Origin: Rhopalosiphum padi
Lineage: Eukaryota > Arthropoda > Insecta > Hemiptera > Aphididae
Direction: 5' to 3'
NCBI RefSeq assembly: GCF_020882245.1
Contig: NC_083600.1
Location: 1,116,001 to 1,180,000 of the forward strand
Length of the DNA: 64,000 bases
Shown piece after piece: positions 35,975 to 48,889 of this stretch. The notes under the pieces were generated by a model. The model made no database searches. It was not told the DNA's origin and saw nothing but the letters and a program-made list of their open reading frames with translations. The stretch's first letter is position 1. Every line of letters begins with the position of its first letter. The position numbers and the translations under genes are program-made.

Positions 35975-36176
35975 TGTTTTTGTTTGCAAGTTTTTGATTT
36001 TTTTCAATACACAGTTTAAACTCTTTCACTTCAGCTTGACACTTTCTCCAATCCTTTGTTGTGGCTATGCAGTCTTGGACTTTATAATGTAGGTGAGCGC
36101 AGTTAGTTTTGTTTAGTAACTCATCTAGTAAATCAATGTCATCCTTCGTTTGACTGGACTCTCCTTTTGGGTGCAT
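35967..36176 (-). CDS. COA4: Cytochrome c oxidase assembly factor 4 (twin CX9C)
   Basis: A 69-residue protein with the exact twin motif C-x9-C (CAHLHYKVQDC) and C-x9-C (CQAEVKEFKLC), plus the KDWRKC join seen in COA4/CHCHD8. Such proteins are oxidised in the mitochondrial intermembrane space and help assemble complex IV. The frame is open upstream of the ATG to a probable acceptor (TTTTTTTAG, exon start 36197), so a few extra residues from a 5' exon cannot be excluded; that exon was not found. The stop codon lies inside the start of the PTRH2 ORF. Confidence 0.85.
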   Translation of the reverse strand: MHPKGESSQTKDDIDLLDELLNKTNCAHLHYKVQDCIATTKDWRKCQAEVKEFKLCIEKNQKLANKNNV

Positions 36177-36197
36177 TTCTTCAATACTCAGACTTGA

Positions 36198-37640
36198 CTA
36201 AAAAAAATTATCATAAATTATTTAAGATAAATATTATTTTAAATAATATATGAACCATTCATCTATTTTAAATATTTTACTTAAAACACCAACTTAACGA
36301 TAAAAGATAATTTATTAAATTAATATTTAATATTCATTCTAGATTATAAGTATTATATTTAGTAAATGCAGTATATACTAATAAATAATATAACAAAAAA
36401 TTAAATGTACAACACATTTAACATAATACCATGATGTAAATAATAGTAACTAGTAAGTAGTAAATTCTGAACTTACATAGGTTCATATATAATTAAGTAA
36501 TCTGGTCTAAGTCAAAAACATTCTAAATATGAAATTGTGTTTGGGATATTTTAGATGATACTGCAATAACATATAAACCAATCTAGTTTTTATGTTTTAA
36601 TGGAATATATTAGAAGTATCAATTACAATTCATTTTTACACATAAATGGCAGGTTGCACAAAAAACATCCAACATTTATTAAATTGATCCGATAATTTAT
36701 TGGCACCATAAGTTTTATTGGTTTGATAAAATATTTTATCGATAGATAAATTTTAAAAATTGATGCACAAATTATTGTTTATATTATTATATTATATTAT
36801 ATTTATTATATTTGTGAATATAAAATTATTTGCAAATTGAAATTTTATTTGAAAATAATAAAAAACAAAATATCTCATTATTATGTTGATCAACTTTCAT
36901 TAATTTTATTTAATAGAACCAAAATCGGCCTACAAATTAATGGATCAATAGTGACGAACGGTCAATAACTTATTGATTCAATAAGGTATTATGGTTTTGT
37001 ATAACATATTTTAATTTTTATCAATTCAATAACTCAATTTAATGGACCAACAACGACAATAACTATTTATTGAACCAATAGTTTTATACAACTGGCCCTA
37101 AAGCATTTTTGTTATATAAATATAATATATCATATGTAACAATGTAACCAAAGACAATAGTATTGAGGCTAAAATGAAAAATGAAAATATTAATGAAGTA
37201 AGTTATAAGTACTGAAAAATTTAAATGTATAATGAATGTATAAAAAATTAACTGTATAACCCGAAAAATCAGCACCCGAGTACCTCGCTCTGTGAGCTAA
37301 TTCTACATGTCATACAAATTACAAATATAGACTTACTAAAAATGTCGAGTTCCAATTTTAAATTTTAAATAGATTTTAGATACGGTAATTCAGAGTATTT
37401 AGACAATTCGGTATAGTTAGGCTCATTCTGTTTATCTACTAATTAGTTATTATTATTATTAATTTGTGTTTTGATAATTAATATTTTAAATTAATATTAG
37501 TACTAAACACTAATTTTTTAAATAAAAACCACGATTTAAGACAATATCTTTAATCGTGATAAAAAACCTACTGACCAAAATGATAAGATCGAAACTGATA
37601 AGTGATAACATTTTAATTTGATATCAAACCACAAAATTAT
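36198..37640. other. A+T-rich DNA upstream of COA4/PTRH2
   Basis: It probably contains the first intron and promoter of the COA4/PTRH2 unit. Several weak minus-strand donors exist (for example near 36475, 37274 and 37326) but none could be preferred. No coding exon recognised. Confidence 0.4.
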
Positions 37641-37647
37641 TCTATGA

Positions 37648-37692
37648 TCAAACCACGGTCTTAGAAGAATAACTTCTTAGTCCGTGGTCCAT
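37648..37692. repeat. Hairpin palindrome CCACGG...CCGTGG
   Basis: ACCACGGTCTTAGAAG and CTTCTTAGTCCGTGGT flank a 5-nt spacer (AATAA). The arms pair over 16 bp with two mismatches. It stands out in A+T-rich DNA and could be a tiny foldback element, a regulatory palindrome or a transcript hairpin. Confidence 0.6.
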
Positions 37693-39887
37693 GTTTTTTT
37701 TGTTACCACTACCGCAAACAAGATAAACCAATATGTACTAACTACTAATTCGTGCCAGTGTGCCACCGCCCATCACTCACTGACTTGAATATTAACAAAA
37801 ATACACTAAAGCTCATTTGGTAGTATCAAAAAATAATTTTCATTGTTAAATAAAAAGGTGGGCAAGTGGGTATTGCAATTGCTCTGTAGTCTGTTGTATA
37901 GTAGAGATGGAGAGGCCACTATAGTCTATAATGTATATGTTAAATTTGAATGCAATGACAAGTATCATTGTATACGAAAAACGATTATGAACGGAGATGA
38001 TTTGTCAGTCTACTGTCTAGGATAATTAGTAAGATATATTATATTATTACCTATATTTAAATTCTACTATATCGTTATTTTACCCGATTTTGTAAAATAT
38101 TGAATTTCATACGCTCATAAAATTTTTCTTTATTAACGCTAGATTTTTTTTTCAGTTAGGTATTCGAAGAAAAAGTTAAGGATTGGGTTTTTTTTAATCT
38201 TAGATACTAATCACAAAAATGTTATGAATTTTCAACTTCAAAAATCCTTGCAAATTTTCGCGATTTTGACATATTTTGTAAACATTTGAACTTTAAATGC
38301 TTATCAACAAAAATTATAACTAACGATTTTTTATTTTTTTTTTATTACGATAAGTATAACTTATAATAAAACTTGTATTACATTTTAAAGATTTTTTGGT
38401 TTGCTAAAATTTTTTTATAAGCATTTAAAAAAAAAAACTTAGAAAAATTGAAAATTTCAATTGTATATAAACAGCTTAAAAAAATCAAAATATTTTGAAA
38501 ATTTATTCGAAAATAGATAACGCTAATATAAACATTTGGTGAAAATTTCAAGTATTTACAATGATTCATTTTTGAGTTACAGCAAAATAAAAAAATCGAT
38601 TTTGTCGAAAACTGATTATGCGTAAACATTCCCGTTTTTCCGTTACTTTTATAGGGGTTTTCTTGACTTTCTTGCAGAAAACTATTGAAAATTATTTACT
38701 TTTGACTCTTCAATGTACCAACTAGATTCATTTTCCTTTTCAAAGAGGGGCTGAAGTTAAAAGTCAAAGCATTATTAGTACTCCAAAACGTGATGACAGT
38801 CACAAAAATAAAAATAAAACACATATCATTGTAAAATCAATACATTCATCACTCCGCTCAGAATCTAAAAAAATGGTAAGATTGTAAATAAATTGTTGTA
38901 ATTATTCTTTTAAATTTTCAGCTCATAATATCACGAATTTAAAATTAATTATCTAAATTAAGTTTTGTTTTTAAGAATTTATTGATTTTGTTGTATTTTT
39001 ATATCCTATACCTACTTGGATTTCAAGTAATAAGTAACCAAAATATGTTTTTAATCAAGCTCGTCACCACTTTTTATATTATCTATATAATTTTATCTGT
39101 CATAACCTAAATTTAAGTCAATTGGGTTTATTCACGCAAAGTATAATCATTGAATTATTTTAAATAAATAAATATAATATATAAAGTATAAGCCTTTAGC
39201 CAGTAGACAGTAGGTAGTTATTATTATTACAAATATAAACTTTTATGCCATACAGATGAAAAATTAGGGAATGCTAAAATAATGTATGCTATACAATTTC
39301 TTAAAGGGTCTTAAAATCTTTCACATACTTTTTGAATTATTTTTTTATTAAATCAATAATACAAGTAGTTAATCAATTATTCAAGATTAATAAGTTTTGT
39401 ATTTGAAAACAGAAATATTTTGTAAAATTATTTATATTTTAAAACCATTAAAAAAAATCCAAACCACCGTGTATAATTTTAAACCTAAATTACTGTATGT
39501 GGCTATTTTTAATAGATAAATTAATAAAATTATAAAATTCGCATTCTTGAAAAAAATTGTACTAACAACACTATTTTTTTTTTGTAAATACATTTAGTAA
39601 ATAATTTAATGTATTTATAATAAATAAACATTTTCTAACGCTTATCAATCGCCTATTTCCAATTTAATAATGTAATTCTAATTTAAAAAAAAATTGTAAT
39701 CTAATTTGGTGCAAAAAAAATAAAGGTCACAGTGTACCGTGAACATTTTTTGAAGAATACATTGTGCCATGTTCAATAAAAGTTTTTAAACTACTGGTAT
39801 AAATACTACAATAAAATCTTACCTTAAATTTAATCTATTACTATACATTTTACATTAATTTTAAATAGTATTATTAGTATTAATATT
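37693..39887. other. A+T-rich intergenic DNA
   Basis: No gene recognised on either strand. The ORF at 37843-38025 has no recognisable domain or splice context. Confidence 0.4.
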
Positions 39888-39982
39888 CGCTCCCAATTGT
39901 TTTGCACCAATTGTCATTGCGCCTAAAAGTCTGCACCCGATTTTCCGCGCCCGATTTTCTGCTCCCAAGTGTCGGCATACCG
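39888..39982 (+). repeat. Degenerate minisatellite, unit about 14-16 bp
   Basis: Consecutive units run CGCTCCCAATTGTTTT, GCACCAATTGTCATT, GCGCCTAAAAGTCT, GCACCCGATTTTCC, GCGCCCGATTTTCT and GCTCCCAAGTGTCG. Each begins GCnCC and ends T-rich. Related text (GCACCCGAG) appears at about 37270. Confidence 0.7.
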
Positions 39983-40429
39983 TTTTTAACTATTGAATTT
40001 TAAATATTTTTAGTAGGTTATTTTTGAATAAAAATTATAATGTGTTTATAATTTTGTTAAATTATCTTTAGTCAATTTTTCTTCAATACCAATTTATTTT
40101 GATAAACATGTGTTTTTATATTTTTTTTATTTAGAGACTGAAAACAAAACCAATTTTGATACAATACTGACATTGAACTATTTACTTACTTGTAAATTAA
40201 TAAATTAGTTTAAACATATTTTATTTTATTGTAAAATTATTAGTTTTTAAAGAAGTATAAAAGTTTTTTAAATTGCCTATTTAGAACTCCTTAAAATTCG
40301 TTTTACAACAGTTTTTAATGAATTATGAATAATACAAATTAACACCGATAGGCAATAGGCCAATAACTATCAGAGACGTCTGCTGTCTACAGTAAACGAT
40401 TTTTTTTTTTAACGATAAATAGTAAGTTC

Positions 40430-40630
40430 TTACATGAGATATCATAGGTAAAAGTACGAAACCAGCCGTGGATCCAAGGGTGGGGGGTAAAGACGATAAC
40501 CCTCCAAGACCACCCGAAGACTCTGCCATCCACGTGAATTCTAGGATATCTGTTTTCGGCAGCCAATAAAATACGATACGCACATGGTATTCGCCTCCTC
40601 TCCCGTAAATATATTCTGGATCCATACCCG
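40430..40630 (-). other. G+C-richer island with overlapping minus-strand ORFs, unidentified
   Basis: A sharp 200-bp island in A+T-rich DNA with minus-strand frames of 100 and 82 codons. One frame begins MDPEYIYGRGGEYHVRI. I do not recognise either product. ORF length here may follow from composition. The segment includes CCGTGGATCCAAGGGTGGGG, which looks like a transposon end. A transposon fragment or an isolated exon are both possible. Confidence 0.3.
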
Positions 40631-40635
40631 TACAA

Positions 40636-41934
40636 AACTACATATGTAATTGCCTATTTAAGTAAAAATTAGAAATGTCAATTTATAATTCATACATTGA
40701 TTATAATATATACTAGTAATTAGTACACATGAAGTATTGAAGTTAGACAAATTTCTTTTCTTTTTCACTTAGAATTTAGGCCCATAAAAGTTTCAATTTA
40801 GAAAAATATCTATATCCCTCACTAAATTATATAATATTGTATGTATAAACTATAAGTATAATACTATATTAGTATCTATAATTCAGGTATCTCATATTAC
40901 AGGCTACACCCTACATGTTTTAATAAAAATCTAAAAATAATAATGTATATTATTTTGCTCTAGCAATTATTTAAATTATTATAATACATATTTAAATATC
41001 ATAATAAATTATTAATAATGTATAAAAACATAAGTACTTATGATAAATAAAATAATATTATATTATATAGGTTTACATTGTTTGCATGCATAATATAATA
41101 CATATATTTTTTCTATGATAATTATGATGTTTAAATATGTATTATACCTAATAATTCAAATAAGTGTCTGAGCAAATATACGTTATTATTTTTAGATTTT
41201 TATTAAATCTTGTAGCCTGTAATATGAGATATAAGTGCAATGGGACATATTTCGATATTATATTCAACGACAATTACAGCAGTGTATACAGGGTAGAAAT
41301 GCATTTATGAATGTCATATAACATATTATGTGATTTATTCATGTATTATAATAAGCAATATGCTCCAAGGCTTATTTGTTATAATATAAAATATACATAA
41401 TGCATTTTATTAATGCTATAATATGTCCAAATGTAGTCTTAAATTTTAACAACGCAATAAATAATATATTATGATTCCTAATAAGGCCTATACCTATATA
41501 ATATACCTAATATACCTATTGAATATCCAAATTTTTAGTTCGCTTTCTTTAAATAGTGGTTATTAATTTTAACTTAAAAGTTTTAAGTAACAAACTAAAT
41601 TTTTATCAATATCTCATTTATTTTTCAATAAATAGAAATATTCGTTTTACAAAAGTATTGTAAATTAGGAAAAGAATGTCAAAAAATAGGATTTGTTTAT
41701 ATGTATGTATAACACACTAAAAACATAAAGCTATTACAAATCTTTTATTTGCCTGCATAAACAAATTGAATCTTAAAATTTATTAATGATATGATTAAAA
41801 AAAATATATTTTTTAATAAATATAGGTATTCTAATTAATTCAAAAGTTCAAATACGAGTATTAATCATACACGTATTATTGTAAATTATTAGATACAAAT
41901 TCCTAATATACATATAATAATATACAGAGTGGTT
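40636..41934. other. A+T-rich intergenic DNA
   Basis: Nothing supportable beyond short simple repeats. Confidence 0.4.
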
Positions 41935-42179
41935 CACCAAGTATGCTCATCCCAAATTGTCCTTCAATAGTTAATTTATTCAAATTCTGATTTTTGGTAT
42001 TTTTAAATATGTATATTTAAATACCATATTTTAATAAAATAATCAATATTATAAAAAAAATCTTAAAAATTTAAAAATATATTATTTAAATAGGTATATT
42101 TAAAAATTGCAAAACTCAAATTTAGAATAATTAATTTATTGAAAAAAATAGGGGTTAGTATAATTAGTGAATTATCCTG
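41935..42179. mobile_element. TA-flanked MITE (mariner-like), complete copy
   Basis: A 245-bp element with ends CAGAGTGGTTCACCAAGTAT and, on the minus strand, CAGGATAATTCACTAATTAT. It is bounded by TA at 41933-41934 and 42180-42181. The interior repeats ATTTATTCAAATTCTGATTT near the left end and a matching inverted part near the right. Related sequences lie at 8823, 23045, 50071 and 63870. Confidence 0.75.
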
Positions 42180-42181
42180 TA

Positions 42182-45100
42182 CAGATATATCAGTATTTTT
42201 GCCTAATATTAGCGTTAAGTTAATAATTTATTTTTAGAATGTATTAATGTTTATTCTTAAAATATTTTCTGGAATATGTGATTAGTTTCATAAAGATTAT
42301 TACAAAATAACTTAGTATATATAGATTATACATAGGTCTACACAATAAGTCCACTACTACCCACATAAAAAACAAATATAATATTTGAAGAATTTAAATT
42401 AGCTATTATGGGTATAGTTTGACTTTTAAAATATGATGTAACCGGAAAATGATTTGATCTATGAATTATTTGATATTATAACCATCGTTGACCATTATTA
42501 TGTATTATCATCATGTAGTGAAACTATAGCCGATAAAAAAAGACGGATAATCGGAAAAATACGGTCGTTCTGGACGAATGCCACTTTTTAAATTTTTACT
42601 GTGAATTAAAATTATTACCTAATAATTCTAAAAAAAGAAATTATACTGATAAATGTAAAGTAATTTAATTTAATAGTTCTAAAAATCTAACTTTATATTA
42701 AGTGATAAATTAAATAGAGTATCAGTAATTAAACATTAGGATATACATTTTTATTCAGACCTATCATTTAAATTGTATCATAAAAAATTAAAAACCAAAT
42801 TAATAATTTTTTATAAATGATAGATTTCATTGATAGAAATACACGAAGTTTAAAATAAAATTTAAAGCTTAGAAACTTTATATTGCTTTCTTGTTCAGCC
42901 AACTCTGGATTGTGGTATGTATAATTTAGTCTTAAAACTTATCTAATTATATAAAGGATCTAGAGTTAGTCCAATATAAATTCCTAAAAAGAATACCTAG
43001 TGTATATTATAAAATTTACGTATATATCCAGTAATTTCTACAAAAAGATTCTGGAATAAATATATTGTTATTATATCCGCTTAACCTAAGAAAATAACTT
43101 TTTGATATTTTTAATTTATGATCTATTAAAATATTAAATGGTCACGTCGATTGTCCACACTTGCCTAATTGACATTAATAAGAACCGGTCGATCCTTTCA
43201 TATTTTACTAGAACGAATGATTTATTTGTTATTCCCCACTGCCTTAAGAAATATGACACAGTTTCTTTTTTTCTTAGGTAACAAAATATTCACTACTTTA
43301 GCCTTTTTTGATTCTAACCACAATAAATTAAAATTTAATGTTGTATTGGTATAGATAATAATAATATATAATGATTTAATTCATTACTATTTTAATTTTT
43401 CAATGTTACAAATATTTATATTATTTCAAATATTTTGATTTTAAATTTAGTATTAAGCAGGTAGTAGGTACTTGGTAAGTATATCTAAATATTGTTGAAT
43501 CATACTTATCCATCATTGTAATTATCAATAGTATTTTGAGTTTAACATATTATTATAATACAATCTCGTTAATATTAAGGTAATTAGTATCTGTATTATT
43601 ATCTCAATTTTTTTTATTTTTTTCAGTTGTATTATTAAATTTTCTTGTTTTTACCATCTGTAATTGTTGAGCTATCTATCATAATCTATCATACAGTCTA
43701 TAGATAAATAATAATATATTATAGAATTGGTTTCAATAAAATAATTCTAAATGTAATAAATAAAAACGTTTTTAATATAATAGGTACTATAGGTAATATA
43801 TTAACCTAACCTTCTAGCATCTAGCTATTAGAACATTTTTTTCATTTTTTTCATTGTTTATATTATTAATGCATATATATATATATATATATATATTGTA
43901 AAGCTTAAAATATAGTGTATATATGTAAAAAGTTATATAAAAGTTATTTATTTCCAGTGTTAAACATTATCTCAATAAACATAATTTAAAGTAATTTTTA
44001 TTTGTCTATTTGTAAGTAAAAGGGTTACCTGGAAATAGTTATCTAGATAATTTTTTGTAACAAGATTTTTATTTTATTTTAGGGAGGTGTACCTATTTTT
44101 GTGTCATATTATGTATATGAAATTTATATTATATTTATATCAAGTATGTAAGTTTTAAATTATCTATCTAATACTTATCTAAACAATAATTTTGATCATC
44201 TTTTATCTATTATCATATCTAGATAAAATTTAAATTAATTTCTGTTACCTGAACTAAATAACAATTGTTGGATTATATACTACTATATACTAAGCTCTAT
44301 GATGTACAACACTGAATAATTATACTCTGAACTTTTACGCACGGTATTATAAATTTATACGGTACATTAGTTCTGATTTAGAAGTTAATATCAATATAAA
44401 ATATGTTATACTTACCTAATTGTTTTGGAAAAAAATGGTTTTACCAACTGTATTATGCTAATAGAAAATTAACGGAAACTTTCAAATAACGGATATTATT
44501 TTAAGAACAGATTTACAAACTAAACCTTTTGACCAATAGACAAATTTTTGCGACCGAGGGTATTTGATATTTAGAAATTTCATTTCACTATACTTATTTA
44601 ATTAATAAATTATAAAATACCCTTACAAGTGGCAAAATTTAAATAAATCTAAATAAATACACTTACACTTTAAAATAAAATTTAACATCAGTTATATGAT
44701 CGTATTTGATTAATAAATTGATTTATTTGTATCTTTAAAATAATAATAATAAATGTTTATTTTTATAAAAAAAAAAAGCTGGAAGAACATTAGCATTGAG
44801 GCCTTGACATATTTTTATTTATTTTTTTAAATAACTCGAGAACTATAACTTATAAATATATATTTGTGTTTAAAAAATAATGTATACATTTGTATGAACA
44901 CTATTATACTATTAACAATACAATATTACTAAATACGAGTATGTAAAAAAACTTGGTTGTTTTAGTTGTTTGGTTAAGTTATATAAGTTCATAATGTTTC
45001 AACAACGACAAGGATAAAGCACGCGTTATCGATTGTTAGTTTGTACAACATATTGTATGACTATTTGGCTTTATACAATATATACTATTCAATAATTTTT

Positions 45101-45600
45101 TTAAGATATATTATTCAAATTATTAAAATCTTTTAAAATAAAAATTAGTTTAATATTGAGAGTTCCCGTAAATATTATAGATTGATTATTATGATGTATA
45201 ATATAGGTACACTTAAAATAGTCAATAGTAATAGTAAATATGCATAATAAATAATAGAAACATAAAATAAATTTACCATAATTTAGAAAAAGAAAAATAA
45301 ATAGGTTTTTAAAATAAACGAAATTAAACTATTAAATTAAAATAATTTATTTCTGGCCTAAACTAAACCTATCTATACATACTTATACTATGTAGATTTT
45401 GATACTTTAAAATGATACACCTACGATGAAATATTGTACAAAAAAATTATAGGTTTGGATATCAAATTTATTATTTAAGAATATATTTTAAGTTATTAAC
45501 TTAATAGTAGGTAATAGAAAATATAGAATCTGTTTGTTTTTGATTAAAGTGAATTAATTGAATGTATAATGTAAAACAATCGTAAAGATATAATTATTAA
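42182..45600. other. A+T-rich intergenic DNA
   Basis: No gene recognised. The 61-codon frame at 43169-43354 has no recognisable motif. Confidence 0.4.
43872..43897 (+). repeat. (AT)n microsatellite
   Basis: Run of 13 AT dinucleotides. Confidence 0.9.
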
Positions 45601-45629
45601 CTATTGTCGTCATGAATTAACTATAGAAT

Positions 45630-45860
45630 TACGTCCTCAGACGTGAGTACGTGACAACGACGTGGAAGTATTTTCCTACAAGAAATCGGACTGCAATAGA
45701 GTAATTAATGCTATTCGGATGAGAACCGATGATTGAGGACACGAAAACTCAATTCGGTCCCAAGTGTATATTGTAGACAGTCGATCGTATAGTGACCGAT
45801 AACGCGCGCTTTATCCTCGTCGTAACTCGTAGTTGAAGTATCGACTACATAGTATTCTTC
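45630..45860. other. G+C- and CpG-richer island without ORF
   Basis: The stretch includes GACGTGAGTACGTGACAACG and ACCGATAACGCGCGC and is clearly richer in CpG than its surroundings. No frame above about 60 codons and no RNA gene structure was seen. It could be an enhancer, promoter or old repeat. Confidence 0.35.
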
Positions 45861-48800
45861 CATAGTTAGCTGAGTCATATACAGCAACAAAACTTATAGA
45901 ATGCGGGGAATTTCAAGATTGAATAAAATATATATCTATAAGCCACGTTTGTATTACATTAACGAAAGAAATTTTCAATATTAAATTTAACAACTGTTAT
46001 TATTTTATATTATAACTTGTAATTTATATTTTTTCAAATATTATATGCGCCTATGCGGTGGGCTTTATTTTAAAGTAATGTTGACAATTGGATATAATAA
46101 CGTATAATAATTAATGTATACATATTTATCAGCAGTGTATATATAACTTTTATAGGTAGAAAAACAATAACCTATGTAAAAAAAAATTCAAGGTATTTAT
46201 AATGTTCTAAAAAAAGTCATTAGTCATTAGTGAAACAATAGTTTTAGGTGAAATTCAAGCCTGCGAAATGCAAAGGCCATAAGTTCATTATGTAGTTATA
46301 TGGATTGTAATAAAACCTATACATCTACTTTATATTTAAACAGTTAATATACTTTATTTCAAAACTTATATTAATTTATATTTTATCATAAAACTCAATT
46401 TTACTAATAAGTAATAGTTATTTATTACTTCATCATATTTTACTATTAGCGTATAGACCAGCTTAACAAGTGATGATGAGATCAGTAATTAGGTTTCTAT
46501 TCTATTTTCTTTATCTTATAAACGATATATTTACTTATTTCTATACTTCATAGAGTATAGCTAGTTGTTAGTTGTTTACTTGTATTAGTACATCTTGGGC
46601 AATTTTTATAGGCGAGGGACAAACGATATCTTATGTAAGTACAACGAAAGATAAAATTTTCTTAATCTAATGTAATCATATATTATTACGAGTAGGAAAA
46701 CAGACAATTATATATACTTTATAGTATATATAATTAGTATATACTTTAGTTGTAAAAGAAGTCCACTGTCCACCATAGAGGTTTCAAGAATATTTTATCA
46801 TAAATCATGACAAATTTAAGTTAGTTTTTCATAAACAGGGCTTATGATTTTATAATATTTACTAATTATTCTAAAATAAAATAACAAAGTAGAAATTTAA
46901 ATAGCTATACATCTATTTTATGCATAAAGGATTCCAAGTATAAAATTTTATATTGCATATTATTAAGTGTTGTGTCTTTAATGAATCTCCACGGAAAGAT
47001 ATTTTGATTGTCAGTATTAATACCTATAATGATAAATTGATAAGTTGTCTTACCACTCATGTACTACATAAGTTATTATATAGTCAGATAGTCTGCATGC
47101 TCATATTTATACAATCTTAAAAAATTATTATTTATTTTATATTTCACGATATTTATAGTTATAAATATAATACTTTAGTACGACTGTACATTAAAAAATG
47201 TCTAAAATTGCTTTAAAAATGCAAAATTATACAAAATAAGATTGTATATGATACTGAATTTTTACTCGTTACTCGTTAGTCGTTAGGCTATAAAAACATT
47301 TTGGTATATAATATACTAGGTATTTTTCTCATCAAACAATACAAAACTATATAAATATCTGTTCTAATTATTAGGAGTTTAAGTAAAATGTATACTTTTA
47401 TAGTTATTATTTAATTTTTAACAATGAGCAGTGGATACCAACCTACATTTACTATCGGTCCCGGTTTGGCAGGGACTGATAATACTTCGGTATATAAACT
47501 GGGTTTGAATATAGCATCCATCCAAATAAAATATTTCAAGATGATCAATGGTCCCTGAGTTAAACTACAACAACTTAATTAATATATTAAAATTTTGTCT
47601 TTTATTAAATATTTCTAGTAGAAAAACAATGTAGTTTTGATAATTGTTATAATAAACAAATTGATTACTGTCTGATTTTTAATTGTTTTCTCGGTCCAGT
47701 GTTCCATAACGAACATTTTTGTTATTATTTTTCTGTATTGTTTATCAATAATCTGATTATTCATTGCGATATGTACTATTAAATACAATTATTGAGTTAG
47801 TTTTTAGATTTTATTTTTAAGCGCATACCGCAGACATAGAGATGCTATTATTTAAAATTCTTCTATAGAACAGGATAGTTATTTATCATTAGGTATGTAC
47901 AGTTAATATTTTTAGTAGGTAGAAAAAAAGTAATTTTGTTCACAGTTAGTAGCTATATGGTTATATGTACTACTCAACTACTAATGATTCCATTTGAAAT
48001 ACCTAGTTTTTAGATTCTGTGTGGAATGATGTAAATATAAAACACAAATCATCGTATTAAATGTTTTGTTAATTATTCATGGTAATCGTTACACTAGGAA
48101 CGCCGACAAAATATTCACATAACTCCATATTTAATTTATCTATTCGCTAATTATCATTAATGATGCCAACGTGCATAATAATATTATATTTCATGTGTGG
48201 CCATTATATAAACTAGGGTTTAAGGTGTCCCGTCATTCTGGTTTCCCGAAAATCTTTATCGGAATTTCGAAAAGTCTAAAAAATATAATTCGTTAATATA
48301 AATTCGTTTGCTTCATTTGATGATTTATATAACCTTTCTGTGGTATCTCCTGTTTTCATCATAATATTATTTTAATAATGCGATTTTAAATATTTAGGAT
48401 TGTTTAAAAAATTAAAGAAATAAAAAATAGGTTAATTTATTTCATGAATAGTATTTAATTTCGATTTAATTACTATTAACAGTTATAAGAATTTTTAGAT
48501 TAATTTTTATTTAGTTTTCACAATGTTGATTGTTTGCTTGTTCATTTTTTTATATTAATGTAAAATAAAAATATCAAAGAATTGTATTGAAATCTGTTGA
48601 TTTCTTTACTAGATATTATCCTAATTGAAATCTAATTCATTGTTTTTATAATTTTAAGCAGTGCGAGTATAACCACACTATTATTTATTTATTATATGTA
48701 AACTATAATACACCCCTAAAGTTTTTGTACGATTTCTGTGAATTTCTACTTGTTCACAAGAATATCCCTTCCCTAGTTCTAGTTTAAATAAAATAGAACA

Positions 48801-48880
48801 TGACAACCCCCCTAAAAGAGGGTGGCTGGCATTTCATAAGTGACCTGGTGGATTGTCAAATTTTTAAATACGGCGTTACT
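45861..48880. other. A+T-rich intergenic DNA
   Basis: No gene recognised; contains only short simple repeats. Confidence 0.4.
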
Positions 48881-48889
48881 ACTGGACCT

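Noticed and set aside
35974..36007. PTRH2 start at 36007
   Set aside because: The codon there is TTG; the first ATG in frame is at 35974-35972, leaving a proper membrane anchor.
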